From contig JAJTDX010000018.1 of assembly GCA_021298235.1 (NCBI GenBank), forward strand, positions 4,249 to 28,859: a stretch of 24,611 bases of DNA, in the 5' to 3' direction. This stretch comes from Cryomorphaceae bacterium (GTDB lineage Bacteria; Bacteroidota; Bacteroidia; Flavobacteriales; Crocinitomicaceae). Under the pieces are notes generated by a model. It was given only the letters and a program-made list of their open reading frames with translations. It was not told the origin of the DNA and did no database searches. The position numbers and the translations under genes were made by a program. Every line of letters starts with the position of its first letter. Position 1 is the stretch's first letter. Shown here in pieces: positions 16,530-24,337 of this stretch.

Positions 16530-17435
16530 CTAAATCACAAAGGCCGCAGCAGGATCAGAGGGGTTGTAACCAATAGCAGCTGTTTTTTCCCAGTGCACCT
16601 CGTTCTTTGAAAAACGCTGTCGGCTGTTTGGATGAAGTAAAGGGATCACCGCCGTAGGAACATGCATGTTTAAGCACGGTCCACCCATAATGTTCAGATA
16701 ATAATGTTCTTCTAACATTAAGTCTCGAATGGTTTGCAATACCATATCGATGAACCAATCCTCCTTTTCGTTCAAATCATTCTGACGCCAGCCAAAGTTT
16801 TTGTAAGTTAGGATATACCGGTCGAGCAAGAGAATCCAAACCGGATAATCGATGTAGAAAAAACTGTCATCCTTGATGCGGGCAAATTTGGCCCATTTAC
16901 CCACATAAGCATCCGTTGCCGGACTGTAACGAAGATTACCCAGTGATGGCCAGTAATACACAAGTACCGCTGTTTGATCCCCCGAAATGAGCGATTTGAG
17001 CATGTTGAATGCCTTTTCCCGCGTTGGTTTCTTATCGGCAATCTGTGCAAGTACCACCAGATAGAACACACAGTATTTTTCCAGCCGCTCATCGGGAAAC
17101 TGCGTCAGTGCATCCACCTGCGCACGGATAAACTCAATTGCCTCGGGCGAACTTTTTACCTCATGTTCGAAGATATTGAAATGACTGTGATCCATTGATT
17201 CCCATCGCTTTAGGGATTCAGCTTCGTCTCTGAAAATACGACTGTTCGCTTCCTTGTATGCCCTGATGACCTTCAAATGCACCGCACAGCGAGCCATATG
17301 ACCTGAGTGAGCGTTGTCGTTCGTTAACTCCTTACCACAATACCTGCAGGTAAAATCCGAAACCTTTGCTGGTTTCAGTCGTCCTTTTGGAAGGATTTCG
17401 TGGAGTAGTTGTTTAAAATTTTGTATAGTTGTCAT
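16530..17435 (-). CDS. Unknown protein with N-terminal zinc-finger-like motif
   Basis: No family was recognised. I chose ATG 17435 (301 residues); a longer frame would need TTG at 17456 and would run into the low-complexity repeat. Near the N-terminus, C30 and C33 (CRYCGKEL), H43, H46, C50 and H53 form a C2H2/C2HC-like cluster that could bind zinc and nucleic acid or protein. The remainder is helical and Trp/Tyr-rich (YYWPSLGNLRYSP, WILLLDRYILTYKNFGW) with a closing HVPTAVIPLLHPNSRQRF stretch. It lies downstream of 17551-18402 on the same strand, 115 bases away across a repeat-rich gap, and may belong with that gene and the large NTPase. GC is higher than in the NTPase gene. Confidence 0.65.
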   Translation of the reverse strand: MTTIQNFKQLLHEILPKGRLKPAKVSDFTCRYCGKELTNDNAHSGHMARCAVHLKVIRAYKEANSRIFRDEAESLKRWESMDHSHFNIFEHEVKSSPEAIEFIRAQVDALTQFPDERLEKYCVFYLVVLAQIADKKPTREKAFNMLKSLISGDQTAVLVYYWPSLGNLRYSPATDAYVGKWAKFARIKDDSFFYIDYPVWILLLDRYILTYKNFGWRQNDLNEKEDWFIDMVLQTIRDLMLEEHYYLNIMGGPCLNMHVPTAVIPLLHPNSRQRFSKNEVHWEKTAAIGYNPSDPAAAFVI

Positions 17436-17450
17436 GTGCGTCTTTTTTTT

Positions 17451-17544
17451 GATCAAGGATCAAGGAACAAAGAACAAAGAATAAAGAATAAAGACTTGAT
17501 TATGTGATTTACAAAATGTACTTGCTCCTTGCTCCTTGTTCCTC
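17451..17544. repeat. Low-complexity heptamer repeat with opposed arms
   Basis: The left part (17454-17494) is built of purine-rich heptamers such as CAAGGAA, CAAAGAA and TAAAGAA in series. The right part (17521-17542) reads CTTGCTCCTTGCTCCTTG and is the complement of the same kind of unit, so the element is inverted-repeat-like around an AT-rich centre. It lies between two unknown minus-strand genes. A folded transcript or slippage hot spot is possible; no mobile-element gene accompanies it. Confidence 0.7.
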
Positions 17545-17550
17545 CACTGC

Positions 17551-18402
17551 CTACAACGAGCATTCCCGATGCCAGTCATAAAACTGCAACACCTCCGGAT
17601 GTTCCTGAGTCTCTTGCGGTAAATCAGCCATGAGTGCTTTGAGTTTTTTGTGGCTGCATTTCACTCCATCGATGGCGCAGCGCACAAACTCGACATCCAA
17701 ACAATGTTCCTTATTCTTGAGGATCTCCCGTGGCTGTGCCTGATAAAGCAAACTGTATTTCTCCCTTTCGGGAAGCTCCATCATCAGAAAGATCTCCACC
17801 CACAAGTCGCCGTTCGGACCGGTGATCATATTTTTGAGATCCTCCATGTCGAACAGGTCTTTTACGGAGGTTGGTTCCGGATTTCCGATATTGATATCGC
17901 GTTCCAGGGTAGCCATCATTTTTTCGATCACTTTTGTGAAGTTGGCATCACGCATCAGTACATTCACAAACGCGCGACTATCAGAGGCATGGGAGCTATA
18001 CCCGTTGTAGTAATTACGCCGCGGATTGAACTGTGCCACATAGGCCATGCATCGTAGTTCGTCTTCCTCGTCAAGAAGCGAAAGATCGATCTCGTGCTCG
18101 CGCTTCTTGAAAAGGTAGAATTCGTCTTCCACGCAGGTTTCTGCCAGGTGAATGAGTTCATCCTCATTGTAATACGGTTTGTTCCGTAAGTCAAAGTTGC
18201 CTTGCTGCAACAAACGGACATACGCCCGGTGGTCGCTGCGAAAATCCCGCACTTTGAACAGCAACATGTACACCAGCGAGGAAAGGTCCATCCCTTTGGA
18301 TTCAAAGAACCCGTGTACGTTGTTACGGATAAAATAGAAGGTTTGCCCCCGTGGCGCGCAATACACGCTGGCCACATCATACTTTAACTGATCCATACGC
18401 AT
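17551..18402 (-). CDS. Unknown protein downstream of the STAND NTPase
   Basis: No family was recognised in this protein of 283 residues from ATG 18402 (MRMDQLKYDV); ATG 18396 is equally possible, while a start at 18492 would need TTG and overlap the NTPase gene by 19 bases. The protein is acidic and helical without signal peptide or membrane segments. Visible stretches are RGQTFYFIRNNVHGFF, EDEFYLFKKREHEIDLSLLD, QFNPRRNYYNGYSSHASDSR and a C-terminal Cys-rich stretch (CLDVEFVRCAIDGVKCSHKK). It follows the NTPase gene on the same strand with a 71-base gap containing two small hairpins, so readthrough is plausible. Hand counts give about 50% GC here against about 30% in the NTPase gene, which argues for different histories. 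Confidence 0.65.
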   Translation of the reverse strand: MRMDQLKYDVASVYCAPRGQTFYFIRNNVHGFFESKGMDLSSLVYMLLFKVRDFRSDHRAYVRLLQQGNFDLRNKPYYNEDELIHLAETCVEDEFYLFKKREHEIDLSLLDEEDELRCMAYVAQFNPRRNYYNGYSSHASDSRAFVNVLMRDANFTKVIEKMMATLERDINIGNPEPTSVKDLFDMEDLKNMITGPNGDLWVEIFLMMELPEREKYSLLYQAQPREILKNKEHCLDVEFVRCAIDGVKCSHKKLKALMADLPQETQEHPEVLQFYDWHRECSL

Positions 18403-18412
18403 TAAATTAACC

Positions 18413-18446
18413 CCGAACGACCTTGTTCGGATGCGTAGGTTAACGC
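18413..18446 (-). promoter_or_regulatory. Two adjacent small stem-loops before gene 17551-18402
   Basis: On the minus strand GCGT-TAACCT-ACGC is followed by CCGAAC-AAGGTC-GTTCGG (6-bp perfect arms, 6-base loop) ending 11 bases before the ATG at 18402. Neither is followed by a T-run, so a leader structure or a regulator-binding site is likelier than a terminator. Confidence 0.35.
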
Positions 18447-18473
18447 AGAAAGAATAGGGAAATAACAGGGGGA

Positions 18474-21400
18474 CTACTGTTCTTTCATCCAATCCGGTAA
18501 TTCGTGCTCTTTATTGAGTTCTTTGGCTAATCTTTTTGCGTTTGAAATGGATTCTTGGGTGGCCTTTGCTTCCAAACCAACTTCTGGATGATCTTTTCTA
18601 ATTACTGCTGATTGGATATAATGTGCTAATGCATCCCCTAAGTTTTGAAGTTTTTCTAAACATACCGCAATGCGAAATGGGTAACCACCTTTTTTGTCAA
18701 TATTATGTCCTTCTCTGAAGGCTATTATAGCTTGTTCATAGGATTCCCTATTTTGGTAACATGCCCCAATATTAAAATACGAAGTGGCCACATCAGGATG
18801 CTCCCCTCCCAGGGTTTTTAGACGTATATCCAGGCATTTCTGATAAAAGTCTAAAGCCTTGTCGTATTCGCCTTTACTATCCCAAACAAAGCCGATATTG
18901 TTATACGAAGTAGCCACATCTGGATGCTCAGCGCCCAGGGTTTTTAATTGGATATCCAGGCACTTTTGACAAAAGTCTAAAGCCTTGTCGTATTCGCCTT
19001 TATTACTCCATACCAAGCCGATATTGTTATACGAAGTAGCCACATCTGGATGCTCAGCGCCCAGGGTTTTTAATTCGATATCCAGGCACTTTTGATAAAA
19101 GTCTAAAGCCTTGTCGTATTCGCCTTTATTATTCCATACCGAGCCGATATTGTTATACGAAGTAGCCACATCTGGATGCTCAGCGCCCAGGGTTTTTAAT
19201 CTTATATCAAGGCACTTTTGATAAAAGTCTAAAGCCTTGTCGTATTCGCCTTTAGATTTCCAAACTAAGCCGATATTGTTATACGAAGTAGCCACAGAAG
19301 GATGCTCAGCGCCCAGGGTTTTTAATCTTATATCCAGGCACTTTTGATAAAAGTCTAAAGCCTTGTCGTATTCGCCTTTATTATTCCATACCGAGCCGAT
19401 ATTGTCATAAGAAGTAGCCACAGAAGGATGCTCAGCGCCCAGGGGTTTTAATTGGATATCCAGGCACTTTTGATAAAAGTCTAAAGCCTTGTCGTATTCG
19501 CCTTTACTATCCCAAACAAAGCCGATATTGCTATACGAAGTAGCCACAGAAGGATGCTCAACGCCCAGGGTTTTTAATCTTATATCCAGGCACTTTTGAT
19601 AATACTCCAGGGCTTTGTCGTAGTTGCCGAATTTTTTTTCACAATTACCTAATTTGGATAACAAATCAGCATCTTCCAAAATAAAGGATGCCTTTGTTTC
19701 TACTTTATTTAAATAATCAATGGCCTCGTTTTTATCAAGTATAGCAATGGCATCTAAACCTAATTCCAGTGAATCTTTTGTTTTAAATTCGTTTTGAGGC
19801 GTTAGAGCCACTAAAAACTCTTTTCTTAAAACATGTAATTGGAGTTCAACTAATTGGCCATCTAATTTATTTAATGCTTTCCAATCATTATCTGTAGGGT
19901 TTTCTAGGAGTTTATCTATTATTGCTTTTATTCCAAAAGTTTTTAAATACATGAGTAGTGGGTCGATACAAATGTCAATCAAATCATCTCCTTTATCGAT
20001 TAAAGCCGCTATCAGTTCCAGATCCCCTTTTATGGCTATTTCTTTCAAATAACTTCGAAGAGCATTTTTTTGAATGCTTGAGCCGGATTCTCCAATTTTT
20101 TCAATAAATGCAATGTCAATTTCAGGTTCTTGCTGGTCCAGTTGAACTCCTAATAAATACAACAAAAGTCCCTCTACAGTAAAGCTGATGTAACCATCCA
20201 ATCCTTTTGAATAACGGCTGATCCATCCATTTTTCCTTAATTTATCATAAGGAATCTTACTGATGTCATTTTCAAAATAAGCCTTCAGTTTTTCGCTTTT
20301 TAGCAGGTCATCAAATAGGACTTCATTTGTACCTTTTTGCCATATTTCATGGGCTAATAAACGCATAAAATCTTGTTCTGCTTTACTGAATGTGGCGAAC
20401 CAATCTTTCCAAATATTGAGATGATTTCCTCCTTTAACAGGAAGTGATTTTCCATTATACACCTCCAAAAACAAACGCAAAATCAAAGGGTTATTGATTT
20501 GGTTGTATATGGCCCTGTCAAAGCCCGATAAGGAATCAAAAGAAAATTTAGGTTTGAATTTCGATTTGTCAATGAAGGCATAACTATTCCAAGCCGCTTT
20601 CATTTCGTTCATATCCAAAACGGTCAACCAAAAGGCGTAAGCACTTAACCCGCTTTCATTGTCTTTGTTTTCTCCGTACAAATAGTTTTGCTCATTTTCA
20701 GCAACGGTATATCGATCTAATTCATCCTTTCCATTAGCTCTGTTGGTCATGATAAATTTGATGCTGCCGGGTTCAAAAAAAGTGCTTATTTCGATAACTT
20801 CTCTCCAAATTTCTTCAGCATTTTCGGCTTCATTGAGTCCATCAAGAATGAAAAAAGTGGGTTCTGATTGTGTTCCTGCAATTGCTTTGTATTCTTCTAA
20901 AGCAATCGATTCATCGATATTTAAGAGATAAGCAATTTCCTCTTTTAAGGATTTTTTTTCCATGCGAGCAGCTCGCACCAATAAACTGGGTAGTTGCTTT
21001 TCCGTATATTGCTTTTGGATTTCAACCAGGAGATTCGTTTTTCCGCTTCCTGCTTCTGCGGCAATAAAAAAGATACTGGCTCTGGCTCCGATCCACTCGC
21101 GGAGCTTCATTTCCATCTCCTCGCGGTGCACGTAAACACCAGGTATCACTTTCTTTTCATTAATGAGTGTATCGAGTACCAGTTTGTTTTCTTCTGAAAG
21201 TCGTTCTAAAAAAACAGCCTTTGTCAATTCGTTTGGGGTTATTGGCGTTTCTTTTTGCTTTTCTCGTAACAGTATATTCAAGCGTTGTAATATTTCGCCG
21301 GAGGTTTCCTTGACAATGCTTTCGGGACTAAAAAACTTTAAGGTTTTTCCTGTATAGGACTCGTAAACAAATAAATGGGACTCTTCACTGTGATGTCCAA

Positions 21401-22250
21401 ATTCTGTTGGGATAATCAGAAAAGGCACCATGGATAATTTTCGATCTTTATTGTCACTTAACCAAACTCTTGTTTCGTCAATCTTTAGCATAAAATTGTT
21501 TTCTTCAGCTAATTCGGATGAAGCTAATTTCCATACAATTCCATTCTCCATTTTATACAAGGAAGCATCTGAAACTTTAGAAAGTTTAAGTATCAAGGTT
21601 TGAAAAATCGGAAAATATGTAGCCCATAATTCCTTGGCTTGATGGTCGCTAATTGGTGTACCATGGCCTAAATATTTATTCCTGAAATTTATCAGCATTC
21701 CAATCGACGACATTCCATGCTTTTTGGAATAATTCACCTCTCCAAAATCTTCAATGATTTCCTCTGCAATGCTGTGCTTTTTATCTTTGTTTTCAACCTG
21801 AATGTAATACTCGTAAAACTCAGGAAAAACAAGATTCACCTCTTCCTTTTTCAATATGGCATAACTTTCCCTGATAAAAGCGTTCCATTTTCCAAAGGAA
21901 GGTTCTCCCAGTTGAGACAAGAATAAATCTACGATGCGTCTGTTTTTAAGATCTGAGTTAAAAAACTCAGAGATTGAAATCAATCCTAAGTATTTCAAAA
22001 AATTAATAAACGTATACCCCAAACGATGCAAACGTTTTTCATAATCAGTTTGAAGCAGGGTTTCTTTCAAGGGATATGCGATCACATAAGGCAAGGACGC
22101 AATGAGCTGTTCGTCTTCCTCAGAAAGAATAGACTCGTTTGTCTGAAGTGTCAATGGTACTTGGCAAACCGGGCAATTCATTGCCGTTGGAAAGGTTGCC
22201 TTGGAAATACCAATTGCGCATGATGGAGTTACACAAACATACTGACTCAT
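18474..22250 (-). CDS. Zinc ribbon-HEPN-like-STAND NTPase-TPR protein, probable conflict (anti-phage) sensor
   Basis: The 1258-residue protein starts with a zinc-ribbon-like motif (C6, C11, C26, C29 in CPVC). An all-helical region (~40-225) contains FRNKYLGHG, an R190-N-x4-H196 pattern like the catalytic motif of HEPN ribonucleases. A beta-rich segment (~240-340) follows. The P-loop NTPase has Walker A AEAGSGKT (K404), Walker B FILDGLNEA (D470) and FIMTNR, fitting STAND/NACHT-type ATPases, with a probable winged-helix region at ~615-700. Seven 42-residue TPRs (875-1168) plus a degenerate eighth and a basic tail complete it. In STAND proteins the repeats sense a ligand, ATP-driven assembly follows and the N-terminal effector is switched on; here that would be RNA cleavage, which is inferred. 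Two sampled 60-base lines give ~30% GC, well below the downstream gene, suggesting transfer. Confidence is high for the NTPase and TPRs and moderate for HEPN. Confidence 0.85.
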   Translation of the reverse strand: MSQYVCVTPSCAIGISKATFPTAMNCPVCQVPLTLQTNESILSEEDEQLIASLPYVIAYPLKETLLQTDYEKRLHRLGYTFINFLKYLGLISISEFFNSDLKNRRIVDLFLSQLGEPSFGKWNAFIRESYAILKKEEVNLVFPEFYEYYIQVENKDKKHSIAEEIIEDFGEVNYSKKHGMSSIGMLINFRNKYLGHGTPISDHQAKELWATYFPIFQTLILKLSKVSDASLYKMENGIVWKLASSELAEENNFMLKIDETRVWLSDNKDRKLSMVPFLIIPTEFGHHSEESHLFVYESYTGKTLKFFSPESIVKETSGEILQRLNILLREKQKETPITPNELTKAVFLERLSEENKLVLDTLINEKKVIPGVYVHREEMEMKLREWIGARASIFFIAAEAGSGKTNLLVEIQKQYTEKQLPSLLVRAARMEKKSLKEEIAYLLNIDESIALEEYKAIAGTQSEPTFFILDGLNEAENAEEIWREVIEISTFFEPGSIKFIMTNRANGKDELDRYTVAENEQNYLYGENKDNESGLSAYAFWLTVLDMNEMKAAWNSYAFIDKSKFKPKFSFDSLSGFDRAIYNQINNPLILRLFLEVYNGKSLPVKGGNHLNIWKDWFATFSKAEQDFMRLLAHEIWQKGTNEVLFDDLLKSEKLKAYFENDISKIPYDKLRKNGWISRYSKGLDGYISFTVEGLLLYLLGVQLDQQEPEIDIAFIEKIGESGSSIQKNALRSYLKEIAIKGDLELIAALIDKGDDLIDICIDPLLMYLKTFGIKAIIDKLLENPTDNDWKALNKLDGQLVELQLHVLRKEFLVALTPQNEFKTKDSLELGLDAIAILDKNEAIDYLNKVETKASFILEDADLLSKLGNCEKKFGNYDKALEYYQKCLDIRLKTLGVEHPSVATSYSNIGFVWDSKGEYDKALDFYQKCLDIQLKPLGAEHPSVATSYDNIGSVWNNKGEYDKALDFYQKCLDIRLKTLGAEHPSVATSYNNIGLVWKSKGEYDKALDFYQKCLDIRLKTLGAEHPDVATSYNNIGSVWNNKGEYDKALDFYQKCLDIELKTLGAEHPDVATSYNNIGLVWSNKGEYDKALDFCQKCLDIQLKTLGAEHPDVATSYNNIGFVWDSKGEYDKALDFYQKCLDIRLKTLGGEHPDVATSYFNIGACYQNRESYEQAIIAFREGHNIDKKGGYPFRIAVCLEKLQNLGDALAHYIQSAVIRKDHPEVGLEAKATQESISNAKRLAKELNKEHELPDWMKEQ
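18747..19628 (-). repeat. Seven 126-bp tandem repeats encoding identical-length TPRs
   Basis: The unit recurs at exact 126-bp spacing seven times inside the NTPase gene, each encoding GEYDKALDFYQKCLDI or a close variant, then LKTLGAEHP and VATSY.NIG. The units differ mainly at a few codons: R/Q/E at position 17, S/D after HP, N/D/S/F after SY, and the F/S/L-VW-xxK end. Sequence identity at the DNA level is very high, implying recent expansion or gene conversion. An eighth, degenerate TPR follows. Confidence 0.95.
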
Positions 22251-22305
22251 AGGGCTAGTTTATTTTTTTTCAACACCCCTAAAATACCAATTTCATAGGA
22301 TTTTG

Positions 22306-22334
22306 TGTAAGCATTGATTGAGGCATTGCTTACA
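22306..22334. promoter_or_regulatory. Inverted repeat upstream of the STAND NTPase gene
   Basis: TGTAAGCA at 22306-22313 and TGCTTACA at 22327-22334 form 8-bp perfect arms around a 13-base spacer, 56-84 bases before the ATG at 22250. Just downstream on the minus strand lies TATTTTAG, one mismatch from the Bacteroidota -7 box. A dimeric regulator site or a leader hairpin is possible; no regulator gene is adjacent. Confidence 0.4.
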
Positions 22335-22366
22335 TTATCCGTAAATCAGGTTAAATCGAAAGTTAT

Positions 22367-22386
22367 AAAAACAGGCGCTAAAAGCG
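22367..22386 (-). terminator. Weak intrinsic terminator after the PH-like gene
   Basis: On the minus strand CGCT-TTT-AGCG is followed shortly by CCTGTTTTTAT. The stem is only 4 bp, so this is a weak candidate; its position 11 bases after the stop of the minus-strand gene at 22397 supports it. Confidence 0.35.
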
Positions 22387-22396
22387 AACTATCATT

Positions 22397-22684
22397 TCAC
22401 CTGCCAATATTAGGCAATATCAAATCTTTCATTTGTCTTATTTCATAAGAATTGAAACCATGAACACTGTATGGCTCCTGACCTGTTGTGAAAATATGAA
22501 TCGTGGAATAACCTATAAAAGGACAATCCGTGCGTATGGAAGAAATATGCGAAAATGGAATAAACGTTTCTTCTCCGTTGAATAATCCTGCGCTTCGAAT
22601 ATAAACGCCATTGCCATCAATGCTAAGACGGGTAGGAACGATTTCATTGCCCCTGGTTAGTCTGGATGCGTAAAAATGTTTCAA
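22397..22684 (-). CDS. Small PH-domain-like protein (95 aa)
   Basis: The product has the pattern of a bacterial PH-like (pleckstrin homology) domain: a start strand ending in VPTRLSIDGNGVYIRS, then ETFIPFSHISSIRTDCPFIG, STIHIFTTGQEPYSVHGF and a closing helix SYEIRQMKDLIL. This order of strands ending in one helix fits the fold; many bacterial members are short and of unknown ligand. The only available start is TTG at 22684, because an in-frame stop lies just upstream and no ATG occurs before residue 84. It follows the metallophosphatase gene by 33 bases on the same strand and may be cotranscribed with it. There is no signal peptide or membrane helix. Confidence 0.6.
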   Translation of the reverse strand: MKHFYASRLTRGNEIVPTRLSIDGNGVYIRSAGLFNGEETFIPFSHISSIRTDCPFIGYSTIHIFTTGQEPYSVHGFNSYEIRQMKDLILPNIGR

Positions 22685-22717
22685 CGTTTAAAATAGGTGA
22701 CTAAAGATAAAAATTAT

Positions 22718-23620
22718 TCATACCTCCAACACCTGGTGCGAGATGAGTTTTTTGTTTTTCAGGCAATAATCCAGTCGTCCGACTTGAACACCAGCATAAC
22801 CGGCTTGACTTATCAGCACAGTTTCACCGTCAGAATTTTTTGCTTCAAGGGGCCGATCCAAAAAGGTATGGGTATGCCCGCCAAGAATAAGGTGAATCCC
22901 ACTTGTTTTAGTGGCCAGCACTTTATCTGAGATTTTATCGTCCTTATACTCAAACCCCAAGTGTGACAGACAAATCACTAGATCGCATCCTTTTGAACGA
23001 AGTTCTTTGGCTTGATTATTTGCTGTTTCGATAGGATCCAGATACCGTGTTTTTCCATAGTTGCTCTCGGGAACGAGTCCGTTCAGCTCCACCCCTACCC
23101 CAAAAATCCCGATGCGAATGCCTGCCCGTTCAAGTACAAGGTTTTTTTGGGTATGCTCTTTTAAAATGGTCTCCGAGAAATCGTAATTGGCACACAGGAA
23201 AGGAAATGTAGCATGCTGTTTCGCGTTCAAGAACCCCTCCAGCCCAATGTCAAAATCATGGTTCCCCATGGTGGACGCATCATACCCCAATTCGGTCATG
23301 AGCTTCATCTCCAGCACGCCATGGTATTTATTGAAATAAGGCGTACCCTGAAAGATGTCGCCTGAATCCAGAATCAGGACATTTTCCTCTTCCGCCTTGA
23401 TTCGCTGAAAAAGATCATACCGTCGTGCTACCCCACCTTGACCGGGGAATTTCGCATGGTTTGTAGGAAACGGATCCATGTTGGAATGGGTGTCGTTTGT
23501 ATGTAAAATCGTCAATCTTGGAGCACGCTTAGCGGATGAACCCGTCGATGCCCAAACTGGGCTTAGTACCATCGCTCCTGCAGTCAGGGCTGTTCGTTGT
23601 ATGAAAGTTCTTCTTTTCAT
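22718..23620 (-). CDS. Tat-exported metallophosphatase, N-terminal half of a split 5'-nucleotidase
   Basis: This 300-residue protein corresponds to the catalytic metallophosphoesterase domain of UshA/CpdB-type 5'-nucleotidases, which remove phosphate from nucleotides or related esters in the periplasm. The N-terminus KRRTFIQRTALTAGAMVLSP is a twin-arginine signal, fitting export as a folded metalloenzyme. Metal-binding motifs are all visible: LHTNDTHSN (D43, H45), LDSGDIFQGTPYF, MGNHDFD and GGHTHTF. Whole 5'-nucleotidases are ~500-600 residues and carry a substrate-binding C-domain, here encoded separately just upstream at 23624-24337. The 3-bp gap means one transcript and probably a two-chain enzyme. 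Confidence 0.92.
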   Translation of the reverse strand: MKRRTFIQRTALTAGAMVLSPVWASTGSSAKRAPRLTILHTNDTHSNMDPFPTNHAKFPGQGGVARRYDLFQRIKAEEENVLILDSGDIFQGTPYFNKYHGVLEMKLMTELGYDASTMGNHDFDIGLEGFLNAKQHATFPFLCANYDFSETILKEHTQKNLVLERAGIRIGIFGVGVELNGLVPESNYGKTRYLDPIETANNQAKELRSKGCDLVICLSHLGFEYKDDKISDKVLATKTSGIHLILGGHTHTFLDRPLEAKNSDGETVLISQAGYAGVQVGRLDYCLKNKKLISHQVLEV

Positions 23621-23623
23621 AGG

Positions 23624-24337
23624 TTAAAATGTAATCCTGCAAACGGTATCGACGGAGAGTTCTTTCTGAACTTTCACCTCCTCTATCAATGCATCGCGCA
23701 TCAGCTTACCTGTCAAATTAACTTCAAGTTTTTTACTAAAAAAAGTCGCTTTATCCCCCCCATTCATCAAGTAATCCGATGTAATCACATAAAATGAATT
23801 ATGTGTTTCGTTCAAACCGTTTATTTTCAATTTCCCATGTTCAATTGTTGCGTTAGAAAGTGGCTCACCTCCGGATTTTTTTATGAATTCTTCTATGTCG
23901 GGGATGGAGGAGGAAGGCATTCGAACCCACACGATCTGGTTATCGAAAGGCATCAATTTGAAAAGGTCCCCCAAAGTAATTTCTCCTTTGTTGATAGTTG
24001 AGCGAATTCCACCCGTATTCAGAAGGCATATAACAGGTTCAGAAAGTCGGACCAACTTTGTTTGATTAACAAAAACGGCATCTGCAATCCAATTCATGAG
24101 GTCGGAACCGGGACGTTTGGCTACCATTCCTCTAGGAGATGTCCCAAGTACTTGCCCCATCTCCTCTTGTAACGAGTCCCGATAGGGGAAAATGAGCGAG
24201 TCGATTTTGTTGGTTCCTTTACCTTGTACCTTTTCATAGGTAGATGTGACAAGAGCCGTGTTCTCGGCGCAGCCAAAAAAGAGCAACGGGAGGGTACTTA
24301 AAAAAATTCTACAAAGAGAATCCTTCATTGAGATCAT
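23624..24337 (-). CDS. 5'-nucleotidase C-terminal domain lipoprotein
   Basis: The 237-residue product is the 5'-nucleotidase C-terminal (substrate-specificity) domain on its own. GSDLMNWIADAVFVNQT, LLNTGGIRSTINKGEITLGDL and SDYLMNGGDKATFF match the family; the NTGGIR and NGGD stretches contact the nucleotide base and phosphates in UshA-type enzymes. The start region CRIFLSTLPLLFFGCAEN has a lipobox (LFFGC), so it is a lipoprotein, while its partner at 22718 is a Tat-exported soluble protein. ATG 24337 overlaps the preceding stop as ATGA; ATG 24328 (MKDSLC) gives a more conventional signal peptide and cannot be excluded. The C-domain gene precedes the catalytic gene, opposite to the domain order in the fused protein. 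Confidence 0.9.
   Translation of the reverse strand: MISMKDSLCRIFLSTLPLLFFGCAENTALVTSTYEKVQGKGTNKIDSLIFPYRDSLQEEMGQVLGTSPRGMVAKRPGSDLMNWIADAVFVNQTKLVRLSEPVICLLNTGGIRSTINKGEITLGDLFKLMPFDNQIVWVRMPSSSIPDIEEFIKKSGGEPLSNATIEHGKLKINGLNETHNSFYVITSDYLMNGGDKATFFSKKLEVNLTGKLMRDALIEEVKVQKELSVDTVCRITF

Noticed and set aside
18403..18492. Start of gene 17551-18402 at 18492
   Set aside because: It requires TTG and a 19-base overlap with the NTPase gene; two ATGs at 18402 and 18396 are better placed.
18747..19628. CRISPR-like regularly spaced repeats
   Set aside because: The 126-bp repeats are contiguous, lie in one open reading frame, have no unique spacers and encode TPR units.
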